From Aquatica leii (lineage: Eukaryota; Arthropoda; Insecta; Coleoptera; Lampyridae): a DNA stretch of 64,000 nt. The DNA lies in the NCBI GenBank assembly GCA_035610365.1, contig CM069435.1:68011389-68075388 (forward strand), given 5' to 3'. The notes under the pieces were generated by a model, which searched no databases, had not been told where the DNA came from, and saw only the letters and a program-made list of their open reading frames with translations. The position numbers were made by a program, and so were the translations under genes. Shown here in pieces: positions 12,820 through 26,483 of this stretch (the first letter of the stretch is position 1; each line of letters starts with the position of its first letter).

Positions 12820-13686
12820 CACCGGCTAGGAATATGTAACAGCAAAGGAAGAGGTACAACAAAAACTGGCAATAAACTACTGCCAAACTGTAGAAGGAAG
12901 TGTAACTATTGGTTAAAATCAAGTTCGAGGCAAAACCTTTTTGAAAAATACTGGAAAGTAGAAAAACATAAGAGGCGTATGAACTTTATTGAAAAAATAG
13001 TAACTTCACATCCAGTAAAGACTCAATTGTTTTAAGGAACCAAGTATGACTTTAAATTACGTATTTGATATAAATGGAAAGCGGCGCGTTTGCAAAAGTT
13101 TCTTTCAAGCAGCATTTGACAAAACGGACAAATTTATTAATAATACAATAAAAAATAAAACAAACAGTGTTACTAGTGTACTGAAAGAAGACCATCAAGA
13201 AAAGCACGAACCTGCAAACAAAACAAAACTCGGGCATTTAAAAGAAGTGCTTACTCATATTGAATCCTTTCCCAGATATGAGAGTCATTACACTCGTCGC
13301 GTTAATGACAAGCTATATTTTCCTTCTTATTTTATAATATGTTAAGATAGGAAGGAAATTATTTGTTTATTAAGATATTATCTAAAACTTACAGCCTATA
13401 TCTAGTTGGCAAAACAATTTACGAAAGCAAATTTTATAAATTAAAACTGTCCTTTAAAATACCGAAAAAGGACATGTGTCAGAAGCGTGAAATTATGAAA
13501 ATGAAGTTTGATATTGCTGTTGACAAAAATGAACGCAAACAACTAAAGTTACAGCAAGAAAAACACCACCATGAAACAGATACCGCTTATGAATGTAAAA
13601 AAATCAATAAAAAGGTTTCCAAAACTAATAATCATCAATTTGCAACAATGTTTGTCGACATCATTCTTAGAAACATCTTTTTATAA
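12820..13686 (+). mobile_element. Relic of a DDE-type insect transposase-like gene
   Basis: Three frames carry successive pieces of one protein family. Around 12886-13035 is a cysteine-rich start with NCRRKCNYW, then LFEKYWKVEKHKRRMNFI and a stop. From 13046, NGKRRVCKSFFQAAFD, LGHLKEVLTHIESFPRYESH and the rest run to a stop at 13345. From about 13363, a third frame has SFKIPKKDMC. I recognise the order KRRVCK-x-FF, then HI-x-S-P-R-x-ESHY, then PKKD-x-C, from a family present in many copies in insect genomes and usually regarded as transposon-derived. I cannot give its superfamily securely. Stops and frameshifts show it is dead. The minus frame 13052-13237 is a shadow. Confidence 0.75.
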
Positions 13687-13912
13687 ACGAAAATACTAGA
13701 CATATGATTTAACTATCTATAACTATGGTACTGGTTATGCTACGTGTTATGTATGGCATAAATTACTAGTCGTAAAATGAGCTAACAAAATTACTTTAAT
13801 ATCTTTAATACGACTAATCGGACATTGCATAAGTAAACAGTCAACATTTTTTATAAAGACGACACTGCAAATTTTTAAATTAGATGCTGAGTGTTTCTAT
13901 CTAACAAAATGT

Positions 13913-16900
13913 TTAAGTAGTCTGTAAACCTCCAGAAATACTGATAAATCTGTTTAACAGAAACCACCAAGAGAACGGTAAACGTTTACACGAGTAGTCC
14001 CGCTTTAGAGGATCCAAAAGAGTAGTTCCAACTAAAAAATGACCCGAAATAAGAAAATTAAAATTATCGTCTGATTTAAGCAGAGTGCAAAGAAGGCGAC
14101 TATTTAGAACGGCTGCAATACGAGACAACGGAATGTTACCAATCAAGCGATACAAAAGTTCTTTAATTGACTTTACTACAATTTTCCACAAACCCCCAAA
14201 ATGTAGTGCCATGGGAGGAATAATATGCCACTGCACTACAATCTCAGAGAGCTGTGAAGCTCCAAAGTAATTTCGACCACAATCTAAAAAGATCTCTGAC
14301 GGAAACCCACGTCGTGCTAAAAATCTGTCAAACGCAGCAAGAAACAAACTGAAATAACATATAAAACCACTTCTGATTTGTAGTACACAAGACACTGTCT
14401 TATGCGCTGACGAACCAGATCGAGATAATACACAACTTTCGTCTTATTAGAACTTGAATCGTATTAAGCCCTGAATGAAAAAAAAAACTATAAAAAGAAT
14501 CGCAAATTAAAATTGAAAAATGTAAGAACTTAGGCAAAATTGCTGAATGTTTGGAATTAAAAAAAAATTAGAATTATCAATTCGACTGCCGACCCTAATA
14601 TACCCGTCTAAACACAAAAAGGCAAAAACGAAAAAGGTTTGTACTAAACTTAATTTATTTAACAAAATAATAAGACTGAATCACTTTGATACAAACATTT
14701 GAAGAATTTTTAAGTTCAGAGACCGTACGAGGTCCAGAACTAATTGATTTTAGTTTTTAAAATGTATGAAAAGCTTTATCTAAACTTTGAGTGAAAGAAA
14801 TTGCAGTAGAAAGTAAAATTACTGCAGGTTTTGATTCAGAAAACTTGAGAAGAAACGCAAGACGGTGAAATCACATTAGAGTTTTAATGAAAGTTTGAGG
14901 AGACAACCCTCTACAAGCATAATCGATCGGATTATCTGTGCTGCTAACATAACTTCATTCAGAAAGAATAGTTATTTCTAATATTTAAACAATATGATTG
15001 ACTTAGTAAGACGCGCAAAGAGTAAAGCGCAACACAATTGAAGACAAAGAATAGTTAGAGACTTTAAAAGAGCAACGTTAGATTTTACTTTGACAAAGTG
15101 AATGCTAGAAATATTACTATCAGTAAAAATTAAATAAAAAACAGCGAAGCAACCTCTGTTAATTAATTCCCAATTAATCTGCGAATTTTGACTTTTATCC
15201 GAAGATGTTTGAGTATGCAAATAGTTGAAAGAAAAATTTGTTTTATAAAATTTATCCAAAAATTTTCATATTTTTAGGGTAAAGCATCATCCCAGTCCAA
15301 ATGTTAGAGCCAGAGGCGTTGAACTAAATACTTAATAAAAAAAAGTTAGTGGAGTGAAAAACCTAGTGAGTCATAGATTCGAGCTGTGTAAGACAAATTA
15401 GAACGCTTTGTGAGTAAACCATAGTGAGGCTGCACGCAAAATGTGAACGCATAAATCTTAGGATTCCAAATAAGTCCAAGAATTTTTAACATACAATCAT
15501 TTAAACAAAAACACAAGAGGAGACTCAAATAAAAAAGTTTTTAAAACATCAGCATCAATACTAGACCATTTATTTAAGTCAAAACCTTTTTTAGCGAGTA
15601 AACAGTTTTAGATGCAAACAAATAGATGTGACTCTCATCAACAACAAGCTGCCAAATAACACGCTGTGCTAAATAAGCAGAAGAAGCAAGTCCAGAAATT
15701 CCAGTGTATAGCTAGATCAAAGGAAACAAAAAATCAAAACAAAAAAAATGTGTTGCATTGATCGATCAGATAAATCTATTGAAATTTGTTTATACATAAT
15801 TAGCGTCAGAACAAATAGCTACAGAGTATAAACAAAAATTTATCAAAATTTTAAGTTAATCTTTTTAAAGTTTAGAATCTTTTAGAAGGCACACATTTAA
15901 AGACAAAGTATTTTTATCAGATGCTGCAACAAACAAATTAACTCTTACTTTCGTAGCAGAGCTCTTCACTTTAATTATACAGTGATGAGGAATAACCAAC
16001 AAGGATGATGTCTTTACTTATTGATATATGTGTAAGAGGGATGTACCTTTTCATAAAATTTAAATAAGAATTTAACTTATCGGGGCATTCTTACATTCGT
16101 TCTTTCAATGAAAAATAAAAGCATAAGGAGCAAGAACGGCAAGATTAGATAAATTTAAGCGACTAACAACATATCTACAAAAAACCAAACGGTAATGAGT
16201 CAATTTGAGTTGCTCCTCACAATGGTCATCTTCAGAATCTTTAAGAAGCAAAGGAGATATCTCTTCTACATCTTAAAACCTTTTAAAAAAATTCAAGTCA
16301 GGGGCTAATGTTATGAGTGAAATAACTGTTGCTAAATTATCAGTACCAACTTGTCTTAAAATAACAACACCAAACGTAATGTCTATAGTAGACGGCATGC
16401 CTTGCCGAATGCTGCAATTGTCTTTTATAACATCAGCAAAATAATCCACGCCGATGAGTAAATTAATAGCGGCTGGAATTCAAAAAATATAATCGGCTAA
16501 CGTTAGGTTTTCAAATTTTTTACAAAGACTGAAAAGCAGTGGTGCAGAAGACATTGGATGCGAAATGTTAGTAAATACTAAAGTTTGTACCACGTTGGAA
16601 CTGTAAGCATAATGACGTGATTTTAATGTACAATTTAAAACTCCATGTGGTTTAGAAATTGAGAATTCTAACAATCAAATTTTTTAACTAATTGTAAAGA
16701 GACGGCAGTGACTTAAAATCCAGAATCAAAAAGTGCACGTACGGGCTAAAATATGCCATGCAAATCCATAATAAAAGCACGAATAGTACCGAGACGAAGT
16801 GTACCTGGGTTATTTATAAGTTGACATGACAACGCTTTGAGAACAATATTTTTCTCGAGTATGAGCACTTAGACAATTGAAACATCTATAAACAGTTTAA

Positions 16901-16960
16901 TAACGTTGATTTTAAGCAGTTAGAAGATTGAAAAAGAGAATGAGATCTACAGAAAGGATA
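13913..16960 (-). mobile_element. BEL/Pao LTR retrotransposon relic (protease, RT, integrase)
   Basis: The element reads right to left and is heavily mutated. Near 16900-16850 a gag zinc-knuckle remnant (CFNCLSAHTREK) is visible. Near 16740-16710 is the aspartic protease motif ALFDSGF, and its C-terminal part follows at 16674-16480. At about 15640-15340 lies the end of the reverse transcriptase, with KWSS, KILGLIWNPK and LTKRSNLSYTARIYDSLG, typical of Pao polymerases. At 14395-13913 lies the integrase, with FLARRGFPSEIFLDCGRNYFGA (second Asp) and ALHFGGLWKIVVKS. The order protease-RT-integrase is as in BEL/Pao. No LTRs were recognised, so the ends are approximate. Confidence 0.88.
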
Positions 16961-17774
16961 TGGCATGCGAAAAAGAAGCGATATATTTTTTAACCTTGTA
17001 GCACCCCGCCTTCCTTTCTTTTCTATAGTTTTTCTATTTTTTTATTTTACTTTCGAGCAGTCAATTTTATTTATACTTTTCTTGCAATAAGTTTCTTTGT
17101 CAAGAGATTACTTTATTCTTCTTTTTTTATTTCTTTCTGTAAATTTAGTCTCTTTATTACCGATGTGGTTTTTGCTTTTAATTTTTTATACCGCCCATTT
17201 AATCCTAAAAAAATATAATTTTAAGATATCAAAGAAATTGTTAACAGTTTATTAATTAAGCAAATCTCTAGAACAGCTGATATCCGAAACAGCAACCGTT
17301 TACTAGATAACAACGCACTCAGAATAGAAACAAAAACTTTGTAATAAAACTGTTAAAAATGGTGGATACACCTACTTCCGGTTTTTTTATCAGATCCATC
17401 TTTTGATAGAATCGAGAGAATATGGAAAGCCAGCTCCATACCAAATTTCTAGTTACTAAAACTTTTGATTTGAGAGTTATCGTAGGTACAACGTTACACA
17501 CAGACATGCAAAAATGTTTGTCAAAAAAAAATTTTTTTGATTCAGGAGACTTTGAAACGTAAAATTTTGCAAAAAAATTTTTTGCAAACAAATTGTGATC
17601 GCTCTTTTTTTCTTATAGGAATTGCAGAATGAAGTATTATTTATATTATAGTACAGTAGAGATAAATTAAGTTAAAAATATAAAATATTTAAAAGTTTTA
17701 ATTCAAAATTTAAAGGCAAAGACAAATTGAAAAACAGTACACTAAAACAACACATTTCAAAAAACAAATTTATG

Positions 17775-17880
17775 GAAAGGTGCTAATATCAAAATTTATA
17801 AAACTGCAGCTAGATTAATTATGACCTATACTATAGAAACACGACTAGAGAACAAAAAAGTAAAATCTTGGGACAACTTA
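17775..17880 (+). mobile_element. Possible LINE reverse-transcriptase scrap
   Basis: The plus frame reads IKIYKTAARLIMTYTIETRLENKK. This resembles the segment just after the RT domain of insect non-LTR elements (KxYKTxxRPxxTYxxET). The match is short and the rest has decayed, so only a tentative call is possible. Confidence 0.45.
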
Positions 17881-17899
17881 CAGACGGCAAACTAAACAA

Positions 17900-20134
17900 G
17901 AATATTACTTGTATAAAAAAAAAGAAAGATATTTAATTGACTATCTTTTTTTTTTAATTATGAACTTACACAACAACACAATATCTAAATTTTGTTAAGG
18001 CAAAACTAGTTGAATTAGTTTTTAGACAAATTTTTTTTTAATAAATTTTATAATCATGTAAATAATAACAATAAAAAATATTTAATTATTTTTTTTTAAT
18101 TTACACTGTCAATACAACATTATTAATTATAAATAAATGTCGATAATATAAAAATAATGTTTACTTTGTATTTTCTCAAACATAACTTGAGTTGAATAAC
18201 TTTGTAAAATAGTAATTTAAAACGAAAATTTGAAATACGATTCGCTCATTTTTAAATTACAACAATTCTCGAGAGTACAACTGAGTTTTGCTACTTTTAT
18301 TTTAAAAAAGACTAAACTTTATTGGAAAACTTTAATACAATGATTTTTATTGAGTATGTTTTTATTTTTATTTAAACTAAAATTAAACACGTTTTTAAGA
18401 AATTCTATAATTGAACTTAGGTTTGAATATGTTGAATTTTAATTAACTAGTCGACTAATTAAAAAAAATGGTTTATAAAAAAATATTTGTAAATGTAATA
18501 TAATTCGTTTTTTAAAGTTTACGCAAATTCTATGTCTTTTGTTTTGGTCTTTAATGAGTATTACAAGCAATCTCCAAGGAAGTTTAAACTTTTTAACAGT
18601 TCTAGACTAAACATAGATTGTTTGTTTTTAAGTAAACATTTTACTATTTTTTGTTTATTTATATTTGAGTCTAATAACAGTTGAGTTGAGTTTAAAGTCA
18701 ACAACAACAATACACTTCAACATTTTCCAAAGACAATTTTGTATATGAAAACTTGTACTTTTAATATTGCAAAGTAAAATATTGTAGTCTAAAACGTCAA
18801 CCGAGCGAAAATATTATTTATGAAAACAAAATAATTATTAAGGTTTTTATTAAGAGTCTGTAGTTCAACATGAAATTTATTTCATAATTCAGTTATTACA
18901 TTCTAACGATAAGTATTCTTTACGTAATAACTCTAAAAATGTTTTCTAAACAAAAATATAACAGACTAGAAATATATAAAAACGTTACCACGCTCAAATA
19001 TTTTTTTTATTGATGAATTTGACAAACCTTTTAACTTTAATTTTAATTTTCGGTTATCTCTAAAATAATTATAGATGTTAAAATTAAAATTTTTTCAATA
19101 AACTAATTTAAATATGCTTCACATTGGGCGTCACTTTTGATAACAAACCCACATTTGAAGTGCTTCAAATTACTCAATAAAATAAGATTAGAAAAATAAC
19201 ATATTTAAAAAAAAACATTTATAAAGGTACTCAGCCTAAATATAACTGCCAATACAGAAACTAAAAAGACAACGTTCTTTTAAATTTATTTTAAAAAAAA
19301 CTTAAATTAAAATTATCTTATATTACTACGACTCGTTGCCATCTGTGGAAAAAAGGACATCCATAATATATATGATATTTAATCATAAAACACGCAAAAT
19401 TTTGCGTCATCCAAAACAATGGTTTTTAATTATTAAGGACATTTTTAACATAGGGTTGTCTAAAAATAACATAACAACAATGGTTTTATAACGTACAGGT
19501 TAAATAAGTTGTAAAAAGTTTATCAGTATGCTATTTTAAAGTCATAAATTCATATCAACTTTATTCATTGTACTTGTATTTTTGTATTTGTAATATTCCT
19601 AACTTAGTTGAAAAAAAAATTACAACAAAAATCAAAAATAAAATTTATCTTAAGCTCTTAGAAAACACTATAATTAACAAATGTAAAAAAACAAACATAT
19701 AAAATTAACAAGAAATGATTTTCTTCTAGTACTATAAATACAAACCAGTTGAATATCAATAATGAGCAAATTTTAGTTAAAACGTGTTTTTATCATTAAA
19801 ACATGTTTTAATACCCAAATTTTCAACTATTTTTAATTTTTACAGCAAAGTTTTGACACTACTAAATGTAAAGTATGTTAAAAACCTTAAGTTGTGTACG
19901 GTTTTGATTAATTGTTTAATCTAATAAATCTAACAATTGCAATTTGATTTGTATTGTATTTTAAAATAATAAATGTAATCATAAAATTAACAAAATATAA
20001 AAAAAAATATGTACACATTTTACTTTTATATAAACTTACTAAATTGTAAATACGTAATAACTACAAGTTTTTTTTAAGTAAAAAATAAATTATTATATTT
20101 TTTCGTCTTATGTTAATTATATATTTTGTTACAG
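17900..20134. other. AT-rich DNA upstream of the first visible ankyrin exon
   Basis: No gene was seen. The stretch presumably is intron of the plus-strand ankyrin gene, because the exon beginning at 20135 opens with a splice acceptor. A search by eye for an upstream ankyrin exon found none. Confidence 0.45.
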
Positions 20135-20264
20135 ACAGCACTGAGTTATGTTGCTTCAAATGGTTCTCTTGATCTTCTAGACCTCATACTACAATTACCA
20201 AACTTAGATCCAAATCATTCCGATAACGAAGGAAATACACCACTTCACTTTGCTGCTCAAGCCG
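20135..20264 (+). CDS. ANKRD33-like protein, internal exon 1 (ankyrin repeat)
   Basis: This internal exon starts after the acceptor ttgttacag and ends at the donor G|gtaaga. It has 130 bases, starts in phase 0 and ends after one base of a codon. It encodes ankyrin-repeat sequence: ALSYVASNGSLDLLDLILQ, then LDPNHSDNEGNTPLHFAAQAG, the last with the GNTPLHxAA consensus. The next exon (35506) continues with QVECLNVLL, so the repeat is split by a 15.2-kb intron. The protein lines up with vertebrate ANKRD33/ANKRD33B, where an LDVNW-type loop precedes GNTALxxAAQAG. ANKRD33 is known as a photoreceptor ankyrin-repeat protein; a role in the insect is only inferred. Upstream exons were not found. The open frame runs on past the donor to 20311, but that extension is intronic. 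Confidence 0.88.
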
Positions 20265-20664
20265 GTAAGATTCATAACTTTGAAAAAATAGCGCTTATAA
20301 TAATGAAATAATAAAATATTTAATAATTGTTTTACGTTACAATTTTTGATGTTATGTAATAAAATACTAATGCATTATGCAAATTTTAAAAAAATACTAT
20401 TTGTTAAAATAGAAGATTAAAACACGTATAGTTTAAAATTAGTTATAAGTAACTATTTATTATAAAACAAGTTATATCGTTTGAATTAACAAAATTTAGT
20501 AGAGTATTAAAAACAATAGTTTTTTAACACAAAACATAAGGTTCCTTATTTACACTTTATCTGACGCATCAGTATTGCAACAAGAAACAATCTACAAGGA
20601 AATTTATCGTTCAAATTTGTTCGGGTAAAATTAAAACGAAAAGAAGAATTGGGACATTTTCTTT

Positions 20665-22060
20665 TAGTGTAAAGGGGTTACACCTATAAAGACTATTAGC
20701 GAATTCATAATTTATTTAAACAAAAAATAAATCTTTAAATTAAGATGGCCTTTACCAAAACAAAGCGTGGTTGGTTCATCGTTACTTCAAAACAAATTAA
20801 CGGAAAATACGCTAATCGTCGTATCGATAGTCATTATCGGCATGTGACGCCTCAATACCACCTGACATTACAAAATTACGAAGCAAGTTAACCAAATACT
20901 ACTTAATCCATTGACCATGACAACTAAAAGAAGCTGAGAATTACGCGATCCTCGCTCTTAAAATGATCAGTTCTTCCCTTAAGGTTATATCGTAAATTTT
21001 GAGATTCGTTACTCTCAGCTATAACAAAGAAGTGCTTAAATTCTGATATTCTCTAAGACCAATTCTTTTGCGAGTCTCCAACAATTTGTTTTGATATTTG
21101 TTTAAGAATATGATCACAAGCGTCACCAAGCGTTTATCTCTTTTCCAGTACGAAGTTCACGGCCGAAATTCAAAAATGCAGAAGAAAACTCTTAGACAAC
21201 AGAATTTAATGCAAATTGAATTTCTCCAAAATTAGTGTCCTATTTCTGATGAGATTGATCATCAATATAACTTACAATCAACTGATTTATATTTGTGTTA
21301 GAGCGTTTGGTTGGGTTGACTTGCGAATGATACAACGACGTATTGCGTAGTTTCGTTGGTAGTTTCAAGTTAGAATCGCGAGAGTCATATACAAGAAAAC
21401 CAATATAATTTTTCTAGTTGTCAGACAACAAAAAGCGTGGACAACCGAATTTAGCAAATACGTGCGAACAAAATTTTTCAACAATGACTTTGGAAGTGGT
21501 TTGACGTATAGAAATAAATTTGATCCATTTTGTAAACAAGTCTTGAAATACTAACAGATATGCATTTCTTTTAGAACTGCGAGAATAAAGTCCAGTTAAA
21601 TCAATTGATGCTATTTCCCAAGGAGTTGTTAAATAACGTGGAATATTTTCTTGTTGCGTGGTTGACTATTTGGCTTAACCCTCTGACAGTTGTTGCAATT
21701 CCAAATATACTTTTGGATGTCAGAATGCATACTAGGCCAAAAATAAAGTCGGCCAATTCGCCAATACGTTTTATCAATTCCAAGATGCTCAGATTGCACA
21801 TCATTGTGACATGATTTAGGTACAATTGGTTTTTCTTGTATTAGCAAAACTAACTTTTAGTCTTCACTTGCTTCTGTTAACTCTTCTTTAAAAAAACGTT
21901 TTCTAAAATAATAAAAACGATTGGATTTAATTTTCTAATCAGGATGAAGTTCCGGTAAAGTTTGAACTTTATAGACCTTCCTATCGTACCAATCGAAACT
22001 AAAAGTTTACCAATTAAACTTACAGTCGAGGTAGGTATTATAGATAACACTATTTATATT
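20665..22060 (-). mobile_element. Ty3/gypsy integrase relic
   Basis: The region reads right to left. From 21847 is the zinc-binding N-terminal domain of a gypsy-type integrase: HLGIDKTYWRIGRLYFWPSM, then CNNCQRVKP. After a frameshift near 21625 the core follows, with WEIASIDLTGLYSR (first catalytic Asp) and FGCPRFLLSDN (second Asp), around 21610-21420. Upstream (21960-21860) are remnants of the RNase H-integrase connection. Downstream the frame fades by about 20.75 kb. A sequence reading TGTAACCCCTTTACACT on the minus strand near 20690-20670 could start the 3' LTR, but the LTR was not delimited. The element lies antisense in the ankyrin-gene intron. Frameshifts and stops show it is inactive. 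Confidence 0.85.
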
Positions 22061-23536
22061 CTATATATTACTTCAAAATCATATGGGATTATTCATTCAA
22101 AACTTGTTTATAAAATTTTTAAATGTGTTTAAGAAAGCGCATGGTTGCTTTATTTGGTATTTCTTTCTAACCTAATGGTTGTTATGACAAATACTTTCAA
22201 ACGTGTAGTGTAATTCTTAATTCAGATAACTAATGTACGTGCTCGCTTTACTTGATGAAATCCTACATGTAAGAAGGAAACGGCAATAGTGTATATATGT
22301 CGGTGTTAAATAAAGCGCTAATCCGAAACTGAAAATGTTAAATTTTACAGACTATATCAAAACTACTTGTTTTTTTATTTTACAAACCAATTTAAAAAAC
22401 ATTTCTTTAATGAAAACTAATATATTTTTTAATTTATTTTAATTATTTTTGTTTTTTACAATTTATTTTATTAAAAAATATTGAAGTAAATTTTTAACAC
22501 ACATTACAGTTTTACTAATGACCAAATTTTCTGAATGTTTGCTTAGACTAGTTTTATACTTTAAAGAAATATTTTACTATTTTTCGACATTTACTATTCG
22601 TTGGCAATTAATGAGACAATAAATTAGACAAAACAACATGTTTTTCTAGATGTTAATTACTTGCGTTTTTTAGTTTTGAATTTTTTTACATATATAATAT
22701 AACATTAATAATAGACAAAATATCTCATACTTGCAATAAATAAAAAGTCGACAAACACAGTTAAACTTTTTAACTACTGTAATTCTAATTCTTTGGCGGT
22801 AAGTTTTATTATAGTGTAATGCTTTTAATGATGACAATGACATTTTAGTAGGATTAAACAATAAATTTACAATTAAATTTATGAAGCTACAAACAGAATA
22901 TCGCTCAGTTGGCAAGTTGACAAAATATTGACTAGTCCAATGGTAAACTAAATTGTTAAAACATTTAAAAAACAATAAGTATTGTTAACATGAATTAATC
23001 CATTACATTGCAATAAAACTTAATATTGCTATTTTAAGTTTTTACAAATTTTACGTTTCTAATTATAACTCACGTCGTTTGAATTCTAATTTTTTTAATT
23101 AGATAAAGCAATAATAATTGTAAAAAAATCTCTGACATAACTAATGACCAATTTAAGATGTTACAAAATATAAAATAAAATTACAGACAGTTTATTAATG
23201 AATAAACAAAATAATTACATCTTAATAGCAAAGCTCTAAGGTTAAATCTACAAACTGTAAAATTATTAACAGCAATGAATTAGTTAAATTTAGCTATATG
23301 TATAGCTATACCGTTTAGATAACTAATATTATACATAATTTATTTAAAAAAACAGCTTGACTACAGTTAATATTAATGTATAAAAAGTACAATGTAAGAA
23401 TTTACAGGCTGAAAGAATTAAAACGTAAATATGTCATCAGTAAAAAAAAATTAACTTATTCACAAAATATCGAAAACATGTCATTACGATACTTTATTTT
23501 TTATTTACAAGATACGAAAGCAAATGTCCTGTCTAT

Positions 23537-24248
23537 ACTATACAGGGTGTGTATAAATTGAAAAAAAAAGCTACACGGCTTATTTATATATTATTTATAT
23601 ATTATTTATATATTATGCTTCGTATTGTACTGTTTTTGTATAAAAATTTTGAATAATTGAATCTTGCCATTGATAATGCCAAATAATGTCCACTAGCTCA
23701 GTTAGTTCAAAATATATTTGGATTAGTTAAAATAAACACTTAGTCCTTCAGGTATCTACTATAAAACAAGTAACTGTGGGTAGTATTTACTGTTACAACA
23801 AATCATGCAAATTTGGAATGGAAATAAGAACCATTTATTCACAAATTATTCTCTTGAAAAATTAATTTAACAACGACAAATCAAATTTAAAAAAAAGTTC
23901 TTCTCTGTATTCTACTAAATATTTAAATAAAAATGAAATAAAGATGGTGCTTATGATTTAAATTTATTGAAATACGCATTAGAATGAAATGTTTGTTTTA
24001 CATTGCCAAAAAAATCGTTAACAAAACAAAAGTATCAAAGTTCTTTTATTATTCCTAATCGCAGCTATCTCTACCAACAGATATCAAAGCTAGCATTTAT
24101 TTATAGATTAAAAGTCAAAACTTTGAGAATCTTGTGAAAACGTATGAAGCATGATACAACATTTTACCATTAGGATTTCCGATTCAGAATTGAATGAAGA
24201 ATGCCGAAGCGTGTAGCTTTTTCGTCAATTTATACACATCGTGTATAG
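23537..24248. mobile_element. MITE with about 41-bp terminal inverted repeats
   Basis: The left end (23537-23577) reads tatacagggtgtgtataaat and continues to agctacacg. The right end (24208-24248) is its reverse complement with few mismatches (tatacacgatgtgtataaat, then agctacacg). The interior of about 630 bp has no open frame of note (23376-23561 only overlaps the left end). The termini recall Tc1/mariner-derived non-autonomous elements, but no related transposase was matched. Confidence 0.8.
23580..23612 (+). repeat. 11-bp tandem repeat, three copies
   Basis: The unit TTATTTATATA is repeated three times just inside the left end of the MITE at 23537, which suggests expansion within that element. 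Confidence 0.75.
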
Positions 24249-25528
24249 AAAATATTGCAGGCATTTAAGCAGTAGATTCAAAATCAAAATTTACGATTAA
24301 AAACTACTAAATCTTGGTTTTGAATCCATATTTACAAACCATATTATTGGCAGGTTTAGTTTTTGCAGAACTACATTTTTAATAGTCTCAATAATAAAAC
24401 CAAAATAAAGTTGTTATCATTAGTGTAGGTTATGTCAATTATTGTATCTATGTAAACTTAGATTGTTAATATTATCTTATGTTCGTATTTTTATGCACAA
24501 AATTTAACTTGCTCTTCGTGATAAAAAGAACAGACTACAGTTGCTATTATAAATGTAAACCAGTTTAAAACGTTTGAAGTTTAATATTACAAAATAAGTG
24601 TTTTAGTTAAGACTAAAAACTAATAAATATCTGTATGCATAGTGAGGTAAATTAGAAAAACTAACTCTTAAACTATAAACTTACAAGACCATGTACTAAT
24701 TGTTATATTACAAAAAATACGTTTAATGTATCATTTTTCATAAATTCTAATACAGAAAAAATATTTATTATTTAGAACAGTTAATATCAAATTGTTCAAA
24801 TTATATTGATTTAATTGACTTGTTAAACAAATTAATTTATTTTTCTTTTCTATAATTATTGTGAAGCATTTGAACTTTTTTAAATAAATTTTTATACAAG
24901 CGTTTGGTTTACCCAAGCAATACTAAACGTTTTTTTGTGCCAAGTAATGCTATAAACGGCGCTTAATAGAATTAGATTGGGATTTTGAGTTTTTAATAAC
25001 AAAAACCGAATGAAAACAATATCCGATATTTAAAAAAATAGACCATTTATTATTATTATTAAACATTAAATACATACAGCATGTATCTGATTAACATGTT
25101 GTTAATTTAGAATATAAAATTATATCATTATTACAAGCAAACAATATCAAAATAAAAGTTCTAAAAACATTTGAAAAAAACCCCAAATATTTGAAATAAA
25201 TAAAGAAGTAAGAAAAAATATTGTGTTGACATTGTTAATAAAAAAAAACACAAATAACGTTATGATGTTTAATTCACTGTTCTAAGAACTACACATTTTT
25301 TCTCAGTAAATTGCTGACGCTAAAAATACAAATACATACAAAATAATGTTATTACAAGACGTAGTTAAATTCAGTTCATTTTTTTTAAAGGTCAGAAAGG
25401 TTTAAATGGGGTAATGTTACGTAGGTCAGTAAAATTCTTAAATAAATAACACTGCAGAAATAAAGCTAAATATGCAAAACAAGTATTTTTGGAGTACAAC
25501 ACAGTGGTAGCTAGTTTATAAGAACTCT

Positions 25529-26310
25529 AGGGACCAAGCTTTTTAGACGTTCATTAAAACAAAAAAAGGATACAAATTATTATAAATTAAAATACTTAAA
25601 CATATTTAAAGAATATAGGTATCTTCTACTTTTTATTAATATAAAATGTTAATTTAATATTGTAGTTGTTATATAGGTAATTTCTTTATGTCAATTAAAT
25701 ATGTATTTCTTTATTTTTGGGCTACAATTATTTGAGCTCATACTTTATGTGTAGCAGAGCATTGTAACGTGATTTCGCGACCTTCTCTACAAGATTTTCA
25801 TATACAGTTTTAACATGTTAAATGAGTTGCGCTGTTTTAGTTCGCGGTGCTTTCAAATTTAATATTGATTAAACTATGGAACGTGTAGGACGTGTTCTAA
25901 GTGAAACAGTATAATTGTCGTACGTAATTTAAAAAAAATAAAAAAATAGTGTACAAATTAATTCGTACGACAGTTCTTAGAAGAGAAAGTTAAAATAAAA
26001 TCTCTCTGAAAACCTACTCCAAATTTAGAACTAAATCAAGCTGCTAAACTGCAAAACGTAATTTTACACGACATTTTTACTGTTTGGTTTCGTTGGAGCC
26101 GATAAAACTTGGGCGTCGTTATGATGCACAGAGTTCAAACATTTAAATAAAAAAATTTTAAAAAATAAAATTTTTGCACGCCGGCGCCGTATACATTGCT
26201 CTACGTAATTCATTTGTTAAGTCCAAAACATTTTGGTAGTTACCTACATAATGCCATAATGATATCTGAAAAAGTTGATATTACCTACAAGAGTTCTAAA
26301 AAATGTACCC
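25529..26310 (+). repeat. Dispersed repeat family, copy A (unclassified)
   Basis: This stretch of about 780 bp is colinear with 36641-37470. Shared blocks, in order, are acaaattnttatnaattaaaat, ggtaatttctttatgt, gggctacaattatttgagc, gtagcagagcatt, taacgtga, ttgtcgtacgtaattt and acattttggtagttacctac. There is no coding content. It is a transposon-derived or other interspersed family that I cannot name; the outer limits are approximate. Confidence 0.75.
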
Positions 26311-26483
26311 TACTTTAAACCCGATCTTACGAGTTGTCACTAATATAATAATAGAATTTTTTAGTCATTTTACAAACGTATTGTAAAAATTCAGTTAAAA
26401 AAATTATGCAAAAAAGGTTATTGTTCATGTATAGAAACAAACTTGAGAAGAAAATTGATAACATAAACCAAAATTGTGATTAC

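Noticed and set aside
22670..22975. 101-codon minus-strand frame
   Set aside because: Cys-rich by chance in AT-rich DNA, with no recognisable domain; it might still hide something, but nothing supports a gene.
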